NCBI GenBank assembly: GCA_030527795.1
Contig: JAUNAB010000002.1
Span: forward strand, 62,001 to 126,000
Origin: Pasteurellaceae bacterium
GTDB lineage: Bacteria > Pseudomonadota > Gammaproteobacteria > Enterobacterales > Pasteurellaceae
Length of the DNA stretch: 64,000 nucleotides
Direction of reading: 5' to 3'
Part shown: positions 19,996-30,363 of the stretch, piece by piece
Layout of the letters: each line of letters starts with the position of its first letter
Numbering within the stretch: position 1 is the stretch's first letter
Made by a program: the position numbers and the translations under genes
Notes under the pieces: model-generated
Told to the model about the DNA's origin: nothing
The model's database searches: none
Seen by the model: only the letters and a program-made list of their open reading frames with translations

Positions 19996-22900
19996 ATGAA
20001 TTTATTTAATCTTAACTTACCCAAAAATAACAAAGATCATAAAATTCTGGCTAATGTAATTGCAGGAGCAGATTGCCTTGCGATCAATGAAATTGCTAGC
20101 CAGTATCAAGGATTAACCGTTATCGTCACACACAACACCCAAAGTGCATTACGATTGCAACGTGCTTTACAAGATTTTAGCCACCTTGATGTTCGTTTTT
20201 TCCCTGATTGGGAAACCTTGCCCTATGACAGCTTTTCACCACATCAAGACATTATTTCAGAACGTTTAAGTACATTATTTTACTTACAGCAAGCACAACA
20301 AGCCATTTTGTTATTACCAATCACAACCTTAATGCAACGCTTATGCCCACCATCTTTTTTACAGCATAATGTATTGTTGATCAAAAAGGGCGATCATTTA
20401 GTAATTGAGAAATTACGCTTACAACTTGAAAACGCGGGCTATCGTGCCGTAGAACAAGTGCTTGAACACGGCGAATACGCCGTACGTGGTGCATTATTGG
20501 ATTTATTCCCAATGGGCAGCCAAATGCCGTTCCGTTTGGACTTTTTTGATGATGAAATTGAGAGTATCCGCACCTTTGATCTCGATACTCAACGGACACA
20601 ACAAGAAATTCAGGCGATTAATTTATTACCTGCTCACGAATTTCCAACCGATGATAAAAGCATTGAATTTTTCCGCGCCCAATTTCGCGATAATTTTGGT
20701 GAAATTCGCCGTGATCCTGAACATATTTATCAACAAATTAGCAAAGGTACGCTCGTTGCAGGCATTGAATATTGGCAACCGCTCTTTTTTGAGCAAATGG
20801 CAACGTTATTTGATTACCTTCCCGATAATACACTCTTTATTGACTTTGAACAAAATCCAGAACAAGCTCAACGTTTTTATCAAGATGCCAATCAACGTTT
20901 TGAAAGCCGTCGCGTTGATCCAATGCGTCCACTTCTTTCTCCTGAACGTTTATGGTTACGCCCAGATGAAGTAAATCAGCAGGTTAATCGCTATGCTCGA
21001 ATGAGCTTAAAATCTACCTTATGGGAAGACAGCGCACGTGTACAAAATTTACCTGTGCAACCGTTACCGACCTTGCAAATAGAAGTGCAACAAAAAGATC
21101 CGCTCAAACATTTGCGTCAATTTACGGAACATTTCAATGGTAATATTTTATTTTCTGTTGAAAGTGAAGGACGACGTGAAACCCTACTGGATTTGCTTGC
21201 CCCCTTAAAATTAAAGCCCAAACAAATTCAAACCTTAAATCAAATCACTGAACATCGCCATAGCTTGCTGATTAGCGCCCTTGATAATGGCTTTATTCTA
21301 AATACCGCGGTCAAAAATCTCGCTGAATTTTCGCCTGACCAATCAAATGAAACATCAGGTTTTGCCATTATTTGCGAAACAGAATTACTTGGCGAACGGG
21401 TGCAACAACGAAGCCGTGATAAACGCAAAAGTGTCAATCCAGATACGCTAATTCGTAACCTGGCAGAACTCAAAATCGGGCAAGCGGTGGTACATCTTGA
21501 GCACGGGATCGGGCGTTACGGCGGATTAGTTACCATTGAAAATGGCGGAATAAAAGCCGAATATTTACTGCTCACCTACGCCAATGATGCCAAATTATAT
21601 GTTCCCGTTGCATCTTTGCATTTAATTAGCCGTTATATTGGCGGCAGCGATGAAAATGCTCCGCTGCACAAGCTCGGCAATGATAATTGGGCAAAAGTAC
21701 GCCGTAAAGCCGCAGAAAAAATTCGTGATGTGGCGGCTGAATTGCTCGATGTGTATGCACAACGTGGCGCACAAAAAGGCTATGCGTTTAAATACGAACG
21801 CGAAGAATATCAACAATTTGCGGCAACCTTCCCTTTTGAAGAAACCCTTGATCAAGAAAATGCTATTAATGCCGTTATCAGTGATATGTGTCAACCCAAA
21901 GCGATGGATCGCTTAGTTTGTGGCGATGTGGGCTTTGGCAAAACCGAAGTCGCTATGCGGGCAACTTTCCTTGCGGTGATGAACCAAAAGCAAGTGGCAG
22001 TACTGGTGCCAACAACACTGCTTGCCCAACAGCATTACGAAAATTTCCGCGATCGCTTTGCGAATCTGCCCGTTAATGTAGAAGTTTTATCCCGTTTTAA
22101 AACGGCAAAAGAACAAAAACAAATTTTACAAGATTTAGCAGACGGTAAAGTGGATGTGTTAATCGGCACTCATAAACTCATTCAATCTGATGTAAAATTC
22201 CACGACCTTGGTCTTTTAATTATTGATGAAGAGCATCGTTTCGGAGTTCGCCAAAAAGAAAAAATAAAACAATTACGTGCAAATATTGATATTCTTACCT
22301 TAACCGCAACGCCAATTCCGCGTACCTTAAATATGGCAATGCACGGCATTCGCGATCTGTCAATTATTTCCACTCCACCAGCGCGCCGTTTAATCATTAA
22401 AACATTTGTACGACAAACGGACGATATGCTGATCCGAGAAGCCATTTTGCGTGAAATTTTGCGTGGTGGGCAAGTTTATTATCTCCACAATGACGTTGCC
22501 AGTATTGAAATCTGTGCGGAACATTTGGCTAAAATTGTGCCTGAAGCTCGCATTATTATCGGGCACGGGCAAATGCGTGAACGTGAACTTGAGCGTGTTA
22601 TGTCAGATTTTTATCATCAACGTTTTAATGTGTTAGTTTGTTCAACCATTATTGAAACAGGGATTGATGTGCCGACGGCGAACACCATTATTATTGAACG
22701 TGCAGATAATTTTGGTTTAGCACAACTGCACCAACTGCGTGGACGCGTAGGCCGCTCTCATCACCAAGCCTATGCCTATTTATTAACACCACCGCCGAAA
22801 ACGCTCAGCAAAGATGCACAAAAACGTTTAGAAGCTTTGGAAACGTTAGATAATTTAGGCGCAGGATTTGTATTAGCCACCCACGATCTTGAAATTCGCG

Positions 22901-23475
22901 GTGCGGGCGAATTACTTGGCAATCAACAAAGTGGACAAATTGAAAGCATCGGCTTCACGCTGTATATGGAACTCTTAGAAAGTGCCGTAAAAGCCTTAAA
23001 AGAAGGGCGTGAACCATCGTTAGATGAATTAACACAACAGCAAGTGGAAATTGATTTACGCGTGCCTGCCTTGCTTCCTGACGATTATCTCAACGATGTC
23101 AATATGCGGTTATCCTTTTACAAACGCATTGCAGGGGCGGAAACGAAATCGGCATTAGACGAATTAAAGGTTGAATTAATCGATCGCTTTGGTTTACTGC
23201 CAGATGCGAGTAAAAATCTGATGCAGATTGCAGAATTACGGATGCTTGCTAAACAGCTCAAAATCATCAAAATTGATGCTACAATGCACGGTGGATTTAT
23301 TGAATTTAATCCCGCCGCTGAACTTGATCCGATGAAATTTTTAAATTTAATCAAACAGCAACCTGCAGTATTTAAATTTGATGGACCAACAAAATTCCGC
23401 TTTAATTGTGCCTTAGATGAAAACAAAACTCGCTTAGAATTTGTGTTGAATTTACTCAATACCCTATTGAACTAA
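19996..23475 (+). CDS. mfd: transcription-repair coupling factor Mfd
   Basis: ATP-driven translocase of 1159 residues that removes stalled RNA polymerase and recruits UvrA. The UvrB-like N-terminal part (FPDWETLPYDSFSPHQDIISERL) is followed by the polymerase-interacting domain (IGQAVVHLEHGIGRYGGL), then a RecG-like motor with Walker A GDVGFGKTE near residue 642 and DEEH near 741. The TRCF C-terminal domain begins near residue 1000. Relative to my memory of the H. influenzae protein, there is a short insertion around residue 436. There the local uptake-like motif ACCGCGGTCAAA encodes TAVK, inside a stretch unlikely to be structurally critical. Confidence 0.97.
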   Translation: MNLFNLNLPKNNKDHKILANVIAGADCLAINEIASQYQGLTVIVTHNTQSALRLQRALQDFSHLDVRFFPDWETLPYDSFSPHQDIISERLSTLFYLQQAQQAILLLPITTLMQRLCPPSFLQHNVLLIKKGDHLVIEKLRLQLENAGYRAVEQVLEHGEYAVRGALLDLFPMGSQMPFRLDFFDDEIESIRTFDLDTQRTQQEIQAINLLPAHEFPTDDKSIEFFRAQFRDNFGEIRRDPEHIYQQISKGTLVAGIEYWQPLFFEQMATLFDYLPDNTLFIDFEQNPEQAQRFYQDANQRFESRRVDPMRPLLSPERLWLRPDEVNQQVNRYARMSLKSTLWEDSARVQNLPVQPLPTLQIEVQQKDPLKHLRQFTEHFNGNILFSVESEGRRETLLDLLAPLKLKPKQIQTLNQITEHRHSLLISALDNGFILNTAVKNLAEFSPDQSNETSGFAIICETELLGERVQQRSRDKRKSVNPDTLIRNLAELKIGQAVVHLEHGIGRYGGLVTIENGGIKAEYLLLTYANDAKLYVPVASLHLISRYIGGSDENAPLHKLGNDNWAKVRRKAAEKIRDVAAELLDVYAQRGAQKGYAFKYEREEYQQFAATFPFEETLDQENAINAVISDMCQPKAMDRLVCGDVGFGKTEVAMRATFLAVMNQKQVAVLVPTTLLAQQHYENFRDRFANLPVNVEVLSRFKTAKEQKQILQDLADGKVDVLIGTHKLIQSDVKFHDLGLLIIDEEHRFGVRQKEKIKQLRANIDILTLTATPIPRTLNMAMHGIRDLSIISTPPARRLIIKTFVRQTDDMLIREAILREILRGGQVYYLHNDVASIEICAEHLAKIVPEARIIIGHGQMRERELERVMSDFYHQRFNVLVCSTIIETGIDVPTANTIIIERADNFGLAQLHQLRGRVGRSHHQAYAYLLTPPPKTLSKDAQKRLEALETLDNLGAGFVLATHDLEIRGAGELLGNQQSGQIESIGFTLYMELLESAVKALKEGREPSLDELTQQQVEIDLRVPALLPDDYLNDVNMRLSFYKRIAGAETKSALDELKVELIDRFGLLPDASKNLMQIAELRMLAKQLKIIKIDATMHGGFIEFNPAAELDPMKFLNLIKQQPAVFKFDGPTKFRFNCALDENKTRLEFVLNLLNTLLN

Positions 23476-23490
23476 CTTAACACAGTCTTT

Positions 23491-23527
23491 ACCGCGGTCA
23501 AAAAACACTGGATTTTTTGACCGCGGT
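23491..23527 (+). terminator. paired uptake-motif terminator after mfd
   Basis: ACCGCGGTCAAAAAA (23491-23505) and its perfect complement (23513-23527) with a 7-nt loop, 16 nt after the mfd stop. Confidence 0.75.
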
Positions 23528-23582
23528 AAGATCCCATTGAATCTAAGCCTTATCAAAATCTAAAATAGATAACCAACCTAAA

Positions 23583-24233
<651 letters not shown>

Positions 24234-24244
24234 AATGCGTAATT

Positions 24245-24275
24245 AAAAAAGCCCGATTAATTATCGGGCTTTTTT
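24245..24275 (+). terminator. intrinsic terminator after gmhA
   Basis: GCCCGAT-TAATT-ATCGGGC extended by A and T runs on both sides, so it could work in both directions between convergent gmhA and the Gcr-family gene. The arms are not of the uptake-motif type. Confidence 0.85.
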
Positions 24276-24281
24276 TCTGGA

Positions 24282-26270
24282 TTATTTTTTATCTAAGCCG
24301 AGCGGTAAAAATAAACTTAGCGGACGTTGTTTAATGATTTCCCAAACACATTTAATGATCGCCGCCCAGCTCTCAATTTGGCGATCAAGAGAACGCAAAG
24401 CAACCCATAGCGTCAATGAAAAACTCACCATTAAGTTAACTAAACCAATACTTAGCACCAATAGCACGCTTTGTATAAACAAACTGAAACTAAAATGCCC
24501 ACTCACTGCAGCATAACCGATATTTGCGGAAGAAAATGCCACGTGGCGAATATCCAGTGGTAAATGCGTCAAATATCCCACAACCCCTGTTAAACCAAGC
24601 AACAAACCAAAACACAAATTTCCCATTAACGAACCATAATTTTCGTGTATATAATCGGCAAAATGATAGCGTAAATTTTCGCTAAAAATCGCTTTCAGTG
24701 CAGGGTGTTCACGCAAACGCATTCGCATATTCAAATAGTTACAACGGTTATCAAAATACCCCGAAATGATCCCAGAGCAAAACAACCATAAGCCAGCAAT
24801 CGCCGCATACCAATAAGTTGCACTAAAAGGATCAATGCTGTGTAATTGATAGGCTACGTTATGCTCATCCAACAAGGGTATGCCCATATAAACAGCATAA
24901 ACATAGGCGATAATCGCCGCCACACTTAACGCAAGGGTAACATTTCCTAGTACTGCAACACTTTGTGAACGAATTACATCGACTAACAGTTCCGCCAATT
25001 TCATATTGAGCGTTCGCCCTTGCGGATTATTACCAACGGCTTCGGCAAAACGCGCCGCGGTCATTGCGGGCTGTTTTGTTGCCACGGTAAAATGCAACAT
25101 AAAGATGATAACAAAACCAATTGCATAATTTAACCCATAGGCAATGCCACGCCAAACAGGATCAACAATCCAATCGCCTAAATAAATTTTAAACAACGCC
25201 ATCAGAGCAATAATCACACCGCCACCCGCGGCAGAATATGCCATAGCAAAATACTCTTTTTTATCGCGTGTAATATAATGCTCACCGTGATCGCTGGTAT
25301 TTTGCGTAATACTGCGTGTTAATAATTTGGTACTTTGCTTCCACAAACGTGAAATACTATGTTGTTCAGCCGATGCACTCGCCAATTTACCCGTTAATAA
25401 TAACAAACGGCGTGGTAAGAAACGGTTAGCTTCAAAAACCCCCATTAATTCGGCTAAGCGTTGTAAGGTTTGTTGTAACCGCTCTAATAAATGTGCCATC
25501 GCCAGAGATGAACCTTGCACCGCACTACGTTTGCGTAAACGTTCAATTAATGCTTCACTTTGTTCAAACATCACTTGCAAATGGCTATCATCAAAATCCT
25601 GCCCTTGATGTTGTGCATCGCTCCACAACGACACTTCCTGTTGCAATTCAACAAAGGGGGAATCAGCATTGAGCAAGGCGGGTTCAAGACGCATTAATTC
25701 AGGATCCATATCTTCTGCTGCAACCCAAATTGACAGCATTTTGATCGCAAAAAGCCCTTCATAACGTAAATGATTTTGCAATGTTTCACGCTCGTGTTGC
25801 CCCGTATAACGATGCAACAATCCTAACAATACTGCCCAATAACGCACTGGCACATCTTGCAACCATTTGGTGTCATTTTTATCTTTAAAAAGTAGAAAAA
25901 AGACATCACGCATATCGTTTACATCTTTAAACGCAGGATTGATCCGCTCATACAACCGTGTTCGCATTTCACGCCCGAACCCTTCACGCGATAAAATGCC
26001 ATTGCTAATAAATAACGGATACAAACGTTGATTGCACAACCAATGGCATAACATCGTCGCCACTTGTTGACCGAGCGATTTATGTTGACGCAATACCGTT
26101 AGCAATGTACGCAAACGCAACCCTAGCTCAGCCTGATCAGGCGTGCTACGCAGCCAACAACAAAGCTGATCCAATAGCTCAAAACTCGCATTTTGTTCAA
26201 CTGTTTGTTCAAGCCAACGGGGTAATTGAGTGGTGAAATCCGATGAATTACATAAAGAAAGGTCTGTCAT
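24282..26270 (-). CDS. Gcr-family membrane protein (annotated elsewhere as site-specific recombinase Gcr)
   Basis: Large protein of 662 residues. The N-terminal half is soluble and helical (LDQLCCWLRSTPDQAELGLRLRTLLTVLRQHKSL). The C-terminal half has about six hydrophobic segments (for example AYSAAGGGVIIALMALFKIYLG; YGLNYAIGFVIIFMLHF; LCFGLLLGLTGVVGYL). This is the layout of the family named after a proposed gonococcal recombinase, but I see no tyrosine or serine recombinase active site, so the recombinase name is doubtful. The start at 26270 has GGGAG 4 nt upstream; 27 further upstream codons are dropped. No mobile-element ends flank it. Confidence 0.75.
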   Translation of the reverse strand: MTDLSLCNSSDFTTQLPRWLEQTVEQNASFELLDQLCCWLRSTPDQAELGLRLRTLLTVLRQHKSLGQQVATMLCHWLCNQRLYPLFISNGILSREGFGREMRTRLYERINPAFKDVNDMRDVFFLLFKDKNDTKWLQDVPVRYWAVLLGLLHRYTGQHERETLQNHLRYEGLFAIKMLSIWVAAEDMDPELMRLEPALLNADSPFVELQQEVSLWSDAQHQGQDFDDSHLQVMFEQSEALIERLRKRSAVQGSSLAMAHLLERLQQTLQRLAELMGVFEANRFLPRRLLLLTGKLASASAEQHSISRLWKQSTKLLTRSITQNTSDHGEHYITRDKKEYFAMAYSAAGGGVIIALMALFKIYLGDWIVDPVWRGIAYGLNYAIGFVIIFMLHFTVATKQPAMTAARFAEAVGNNPQGRTLNMKLAELLVDVIRSQSVAVLGNVTLALSVAAIIAYVYAVYMGIPLLDEHNVAYQLHSIDPFSATYWYAAIAGLWLFCSGIISGYFDNRCNYLNMRMRLREHPALKAIFSENLRYHFADYIHENYGSLMGNLCFGLLLGLTGVVGYLTHLPLDIRHVAFSSANIGYAAVSGHFSFSLFIQSVLLVLSIGLVNLMVSFSLTLWVALRSLDRQIESWAAIIKCVWEIIKQRPLSLFLPLGLDKK

Positions 26271-26370
26271 ACTGCTCCCAAAACAAATGGAAATCTTAAC
26301 AAGATTATTTTTTGAGCGTTTTATTATAGCGGAATTAGGGTATTTTTTCAAGATTCGCCCCCAATGACAA

Positions 26371-26411
26371 AAAACGCGGTCAAAAATTCAAACGTTTTTT
26401 GACCGCGGTTT
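26371..26411 (-). terminator. paired uptake-motif terminator after eda
   Basis: AAACGCGGTCAAAAA (one core base lost) at 26372-26386 faces TTTTTTGACCGCGGTTT at 26395-26411, downstream of the last gene of the uronate operon. Confidence 0.65.
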
Positions 26412-26448
26412 ATTAGTTTTTCTTGCGATGATAATAAAAAAATAAAGA

Positions 26449-27090
26449 TTAAAATAACTCTAAAGCTTCTCTCACTAGCCGCCCAATTTCAGCCCAATTT
26501 TTGGTTTGAATAAGGGATTTTTCCACAAACCAAGAACCACCACAAGCAACCACATTCGGAATAGCGAGATAATCTTTTACGTTATTCACATTGATTCCGC
26601 CCGTTGGCATAATCTGTAGTTGCGAATAAGGTCCTAGCAATGCTTTAATCATTTTGACACCGCCACTGGCTTCAGCAGGGAAAAACTTCACTAAGTTAAT
26701 CCCCAATTCCAATGCAGCTTCAATTGACATTGGATTATTCACACCCGGTATGATGTGAATGCCTAATTCTTGGCTACATTTTACAATATTCGGGTTAAAT
26801 CCTGGCGTAACAATCAAATCAGCCCCTGCAGATTTTGCTTGCATTACTTGCTCTTTGGTCAAAACTGTTCCCGCTGCAACCAATACATTAGGGAATTGCT
26901 GTTTAACAAGACGAATAGCCTGTCCGGCGGCATCAGAACGGAAAGTAATTTCTGCCACAGGTAGACCATTTTGTGATAAAGTTTCAACCAAGGGCAAACA
27001 ATCTTCCGCCTTATCAACTGCAATCACAGGGATAATTTTGAACTGGCGTAATTGGGTGATAAGTTGTTGTGAAGTTGGGTAAGTCATCAT
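26449..27090 (-). CDS. eda: KDPG / 4-hydroxy-2-oxoglutarate aldolase
   Basis: Class I aldolase that splits 2-keto-3-deoxy-6-phosphogluconate into pyruvate and glyceraldehyde-3-phosphate, the last step of the uronate pathway here. Schiff-base lysine Lys135 is in LVKFFPAEASGG, and the catalytic Glu47 in VAEITFRS. 213 residues. Two adjacent ATGs follow GAGG, so the start may be 27087. Last gene of the operon dctQ-dctM-uxaC-kdgK-SDR-eda. Confidence 0.95.
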   Translation of the reverse strand: MMTYPTSQQLITQLRQFKIIPVIAVDKAEDCLPLVETLSQNGLPVAEITFRSDAAGQAIRLVKQQFPNVLVAAGTVLTKEQVMQAKSAGADLIVTPGFNPNIVKCSQELGIHIIPGVNNPMSIEAALELGINLVKFFPAEASGGVKMIKALLGPYSQLQIMPTGGINVNNVKDYLAIPNVVACGGSWFVEKSLIQTKNWAEIGRLVREALELF

Positions 27091-27118
27091 TTATTCCTCT
27101 TATGAAAATAGTTATGAA

Positions 27119-27964
27119 TTACACACCGCTATACGCAGCAAAACCGCCATCAACAGGAAGAATCACACCATTGACAAAACTGGCATACTCTTCATCCATT
27201 AAAAATAATAATGCTCCTAATAGCTCTTCAGGTTCACCAAATCTGCCTTGTGGTGTATTCGTTAGAATTTTATTGGTACGTGCTGTCGGGCTGCCATCTT
27301 GATTAAACAAAAGCGTACGATTTTGATTACTCACTAAAAATCCTGGTGCAATCGCATTACAACGAATACCCACTTTAGAAAAATAAACCGCGAGCCATTG
27401 GGTAAAATTACTAATCGCCGCTTTTGCACCAGAATATGCTGGAATTTTTGTTAATGGGGTAAAGGCATTCATACTTGAAATATTGACGATATTCGCCCCT
27501 TTCTTGCCTAGCATATCTTTTGCAAACACTTGGGTCGGCAATAATGTGCCTAAATAATTCAGATTAAAGACAAATTCAACTCCAGCTTTATCTAATTCAA
27601 AGAAGGTTTTGATATTTTCAGGTAAATCCATTAAGTGGAATTCATTATCTGTGGTCGCTTTCGGATTATTACCACCTGCACCGTTTAATAACATATTACA
27701 GCTACCCAAATCATTTACGATCTGATTGCGGACTTCTTTAATATTTTCTAAATCTAACACATTGGTTTTATAGGCTTTTGCCACCCCACCAAGAGCATTA
27801 ATTTCGTCTGCAACAGCTTGAGCGGTATCAATATTAATGTCAAGCAATGCTATTTTCGCTTGGGTTTTGGCTAATTCTTTGGCTAAGAAAGCACAAAGAA
27901 CACCACCAGCTCCCGTTACCACAATCACTTTGTCTTTAAAATTATGTTTACTTGCAATATTCAT
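27119..27964 (-). CDS. SDR-type oxidoreductase, probable fructuronate reductase (D-mannonate dehydrogenase)
   Basis: Short-chain dehydrogenase of 281 residues. The cofactor loop is TGAGGVLC (residues 17-24, with Cys where Gly is usual), NGAG takes the place of NNAG (94-97), and the catalytic set is Ser163/164, Tyr177 and Lys181 (YSGAK). No other gene in the cluster can interconvert fructuronate and mannonate, the step between UxaC and UxuA. H. influenzae has a related SDR at the same position. The substrate is therefore inferred from context. It is unrelated to the long-chain UxuB of E. coli. Confidence 0.8.
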   Translation of the reverse strand: MNIASKHNFKDKVIVVTGAGGVLCAFLAKELAKTQAKIALLDINIDTAQAVADEINALGGVAKAYKTNVLDLENIKEVRNQIVNDLGSCNMLLNGAGGNNPKATTDNEFHLMDLPENIKTFFELDKAGVEFVFNLNYLGTLLPTQVFAKDMLGKKGANIVNISSMNAFTPLTKIPAYSGAKAAISNFTQWLAVYFSKVGIRCNAIAPGFLVSNQNRTLLFNQDGSPTARTNKILTNTPQGRFGEPEELLGALLFLMDEEYASFVNGVILPVDGGFAAYSGV

Positions 27965-27973
27965 CTTATTCTC

Positions 27974-28912
27974 CTAATTAAATTGTTTGATTAAATGTTG
28001 AGTATATTCGGGAGCAATAATCGCCCCTTTATGCTGAATCACAATGCTCGCGAGTTGGTTACCTTGCTGACAACATTGCACTAAAGGCTTATGTCGTAAA
28101 TAACCATTTAAAAAACCTGCATTAAAGGCATCACCTGCTGATGTGGTATCCACAACCTGTTGTACAACCTGTGCTGGGACTTGTTGAACCTGTTGTTGAT
28201 GATAAAAGCTAGCACCAAATTTACCTTGCTTCACAACCACGGTTTTTACGCCTAATGCCGATAAGCGTTGTAAAGTCTGCTGTTCATCACGATCATTCCA
28301 AAGTAACTGTTCGTCATCAAAGGTAACCAAAGCCAGATCAACTAATGGCAATAATTGTGCATAACATTGTTGTACCTGTTCAAAGCTATCCCATAATTTC
28401 GGACGAAAATTGCTATCAAATGCAATTTCAATACCCTGTGTTTTTAACTGCTGTAATTGTGCCAATAATTGAATGCGATCCTCCACTGGCAAAATGGCAA
28501 GAGAAATACCACTTAAATAGATCATATCCACTGCACTTAACTGTGCTAAAACCGCGGGATAATTTGGATGTTGTAATAGATAACGTGCTGCAGATTGATT
28601 ACGCCAATACAAGAATGTACGCTCTCCGCTCTTATCTAATTGCACTAAATACAGCCCTGGTTGGCGATTTTCATCAATCAGTACCCAATCAGTGTTAATC
28701 TTATCGGCTTGCCAAGCCTTTAGCATACCTTGGCTTAGCCGATCCGTTCCCAAGGCAGATAAATAGTTCACTTGAATCTGCTCAGGATCACTCACTCGCG
28801 CAAGATAAGTTGCAGAATTTAAGGTATCTCCACCATAACGTTGTTGCATTGTGCCAAAGGGTTCGCCATTTAACTCAATCATACATTCACCAATGAATGC
28901 GATACGTTTCAT
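27974..28912 (-). CDS. kdgK: 2-dehydro-3-deoxygluconokinase
   Basis: PfkB-family kinase of 312 residues that phosphorylates KDG to KDPG. The N-terminal motif GECMIELNG and YGGDTLNSATYLAR bind the sugar acid; the C-terminal PfkB signature DTTSAGDAFNAGFLNGYL holds the catalytic Asp. It lies 8 nt from uxaC and 9 nt from the SDR gene, in line with one transcript. Confidence 0.95.
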   Translation of the reverse strand: MKRIAFIGECMIELNGEPFGTMQQRYGGDTLNSATYLARVSDPEQIQVNYLSALGTDRLSQGMLKAWQADKINTDWVLIDENRQPGLYLVQLDKSGERTFLYWRNQSAARYLLQHPNYPAVLAQLSAVDMIYLSGISLAILPVEDRIQLLAQLQQLKTQGIEIAFDSNFRPKLWDSFEQVQQCYAQLLPLVDLALVTFDDEQLLWNDRDEQQTLQRLSALGVKTVVVKQGKFGASFYHQQQVQQVPAQVVQQVVDTTSAGDAFNAGFLNGYLRHKPLVQCCQQGNQLASIVIQHKGAIIAPEYTQHLIKQFN

Positions 28913-28920
28913 TTTGCCTC

Positions 28921-30324
28921 CTATTTAAAATAGTGTTTGGCATTGCCATAACAAATATTTTTGACCATATTACCAAGCAAATTAATGTCCGCGGGAATTT
29001 CGCCATTTTCCACCCATTTTCCTAACATTTCGCATAAAATTCGGCGAAAATACTCATGTCTGGTATAGGATAAGAAGCTTCTTGAGTCTGTTAACATCCC
29101 TACAAATTGGCTTAATAAACCTAATTGAGAAAGCTGTTGCAACTGGCGTTCCATTCCATCTTTTTGATCATTAAACCACCAGCCCGAGCCAAATTGGATT
29201 TTGCCGGCAATGCCACCCGTTTGGAAATTTCCAATCATCGTAGCAATCATTTCGTTATCACGCGGATTTAAACAATATAAAATTGTTTTAGGAAGTTGAT
29301 CTGTTTGATCCATTGCATCTAATAAGCGGGAAAGCGGTTCGGCATAACAACAATCTGCGATTGAATCAAAGCCCGAGTCAGCACCAAGCAAAGCAAACAT
29401 TCTGCTATTGTTATTCCGCAATGCACCAATATGCATTTGCATTACCCATTGGCGTTTATGGTATTCAGAAGCAAGCCACACTAAAACCGCGGTAAAAAAT
29501 TGCGCTATTTTTTGTTCATCTAAGGGTTGATTTGCTAAGCGTAATTGTAAAATGCGATCAAGCTCACGCTCATCAGGAATTGGTGCAAAACGGACAGTCT
29601 CAATACCGTGATCGGCAGATTTACAACCTAACTTATCAAAATGATCGAGTCGTTTTAAGATTGCTTTTTGTAAGCTGGCAAAAGAACAAATTTCAACATC
29701 AGCAACCTGTCCTAATTGTTGAATGTAATCATTGAACTGCGGTAATTCAATTTTAAAGATCTTGTCAGGTCGCCAACTCGGCACCACGTCAATATCAAAA
29801 GCTTTATCATCCGCAATGGCTTGATGGTAAATCAAACTATCAATCGGATCATCTGTCGTCCCCACTAATTTCACGTTCATCTGTTGCATAATGCCACGCG
29901 CAGAAAATTCAGGCTGCTGCAATAATTCATTGCATTGATGCCAAATACGATCCGCATTTTGTTCATTAAAAAGACAATTAGTGATTCCAAATGGACGGCG
30001 TAATTCTAAATGAGTCCAATGATAAATCGGGTTACCAATACAGAGAGGGACTGTTTTAGCCCAAGCTAAATATTTATCATAAGCTGCTGCATTGCCTGTA
30101 ATGAGCTCTTCAGATATTCCCGCAGTACGCATTGCTCGCCATTTATAATGATCGCCTGCTAACCAAATTTCACTTAAATCCTTAAAGCGTTTATTCTCTG
30201 CGATTTCTTGAGGACTTAAATGGCAATGATAATCAAAAATTGGTTGATTTTTTGCATAATGATGATATAGCGTTTGAGCTGTATCCGTTGAGAGCAAAAA
30301 ATCATCGCCCATAAATTGTTTCAT
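28921..30324 (-). CDS. uxaC: uronate isomerase
   Basis: Isomerises glucuronate to fructuronate (or galacturonate to tagaturonate). Amidohydrolase-fold enzyme of 467 residues with the metal-binding DYHCHL at 31-36, very close to E. coli UxaC ([52 protein letters not shown]-type segments). The start at 30324 ([13 protein letters not shown]) has AGGAG upstream; ten extra codons are dropped. From memory the equivalent H. influenzae cluster has no uxaC, so its presence widens the substrate range to free uronates. Confidence 0.96.
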   Translation of the reverse strand: MKQFMGDDFLLSTDTAQTLYHHYAKNQPIFDYHCHLSPQEIAENKRFKDLSEIWLAGDHYKWRAMRTAGISEELITGNAAAYDKYLAWAKTVPLCIGNPIYHWTHLELRRPFGITNCLFNEQNADRIWHQCNELLQQPEFSARGIMQQMNVKLVGTTDDPIDSLIYHQAIADDKAFDIDVVPSWRPDKIFKIELPQFNDYIQQLGQVADVEICSFASLQKAILKRLDHFDKLGCKSADHGIETVRFAPIPDERELDRILQLRLANQPLDEQKIAQFFTAVLVWLASEYHKRQWVMQMHIGALRNNNSRMFALLGADSGFDSIADCCYAEPLSRLLDAMDQTDQLPKTILYCLNPRDNEMIATMIGNFQTGGIAGKIQFGSGWWFNDQKDGMERQLQQLSQLGLLSQFVGMLTDSRSFLSYTRHEYFRRILCEMLGKWVENGEIPADINLLGNMVKNICYGNAKHYFK

Positions 30325-30363
30325 CTTATTTCTCCTAAATTGATTATTTTTCAAAACCTAATC

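Noticed and set aside
20381-22572. Many open frames on both strands inside mfd
   Set aside because: All lie within the continuous 1159-codon mfd frame and show no family similarity.
24282-26270. Gcr-family gene as evidence of a mobile element
   Set aside because: Despite the recombinase name, the protein is a membrane protein without a visible recombinase active site, and there are no terminal repeats or target duplications around it.
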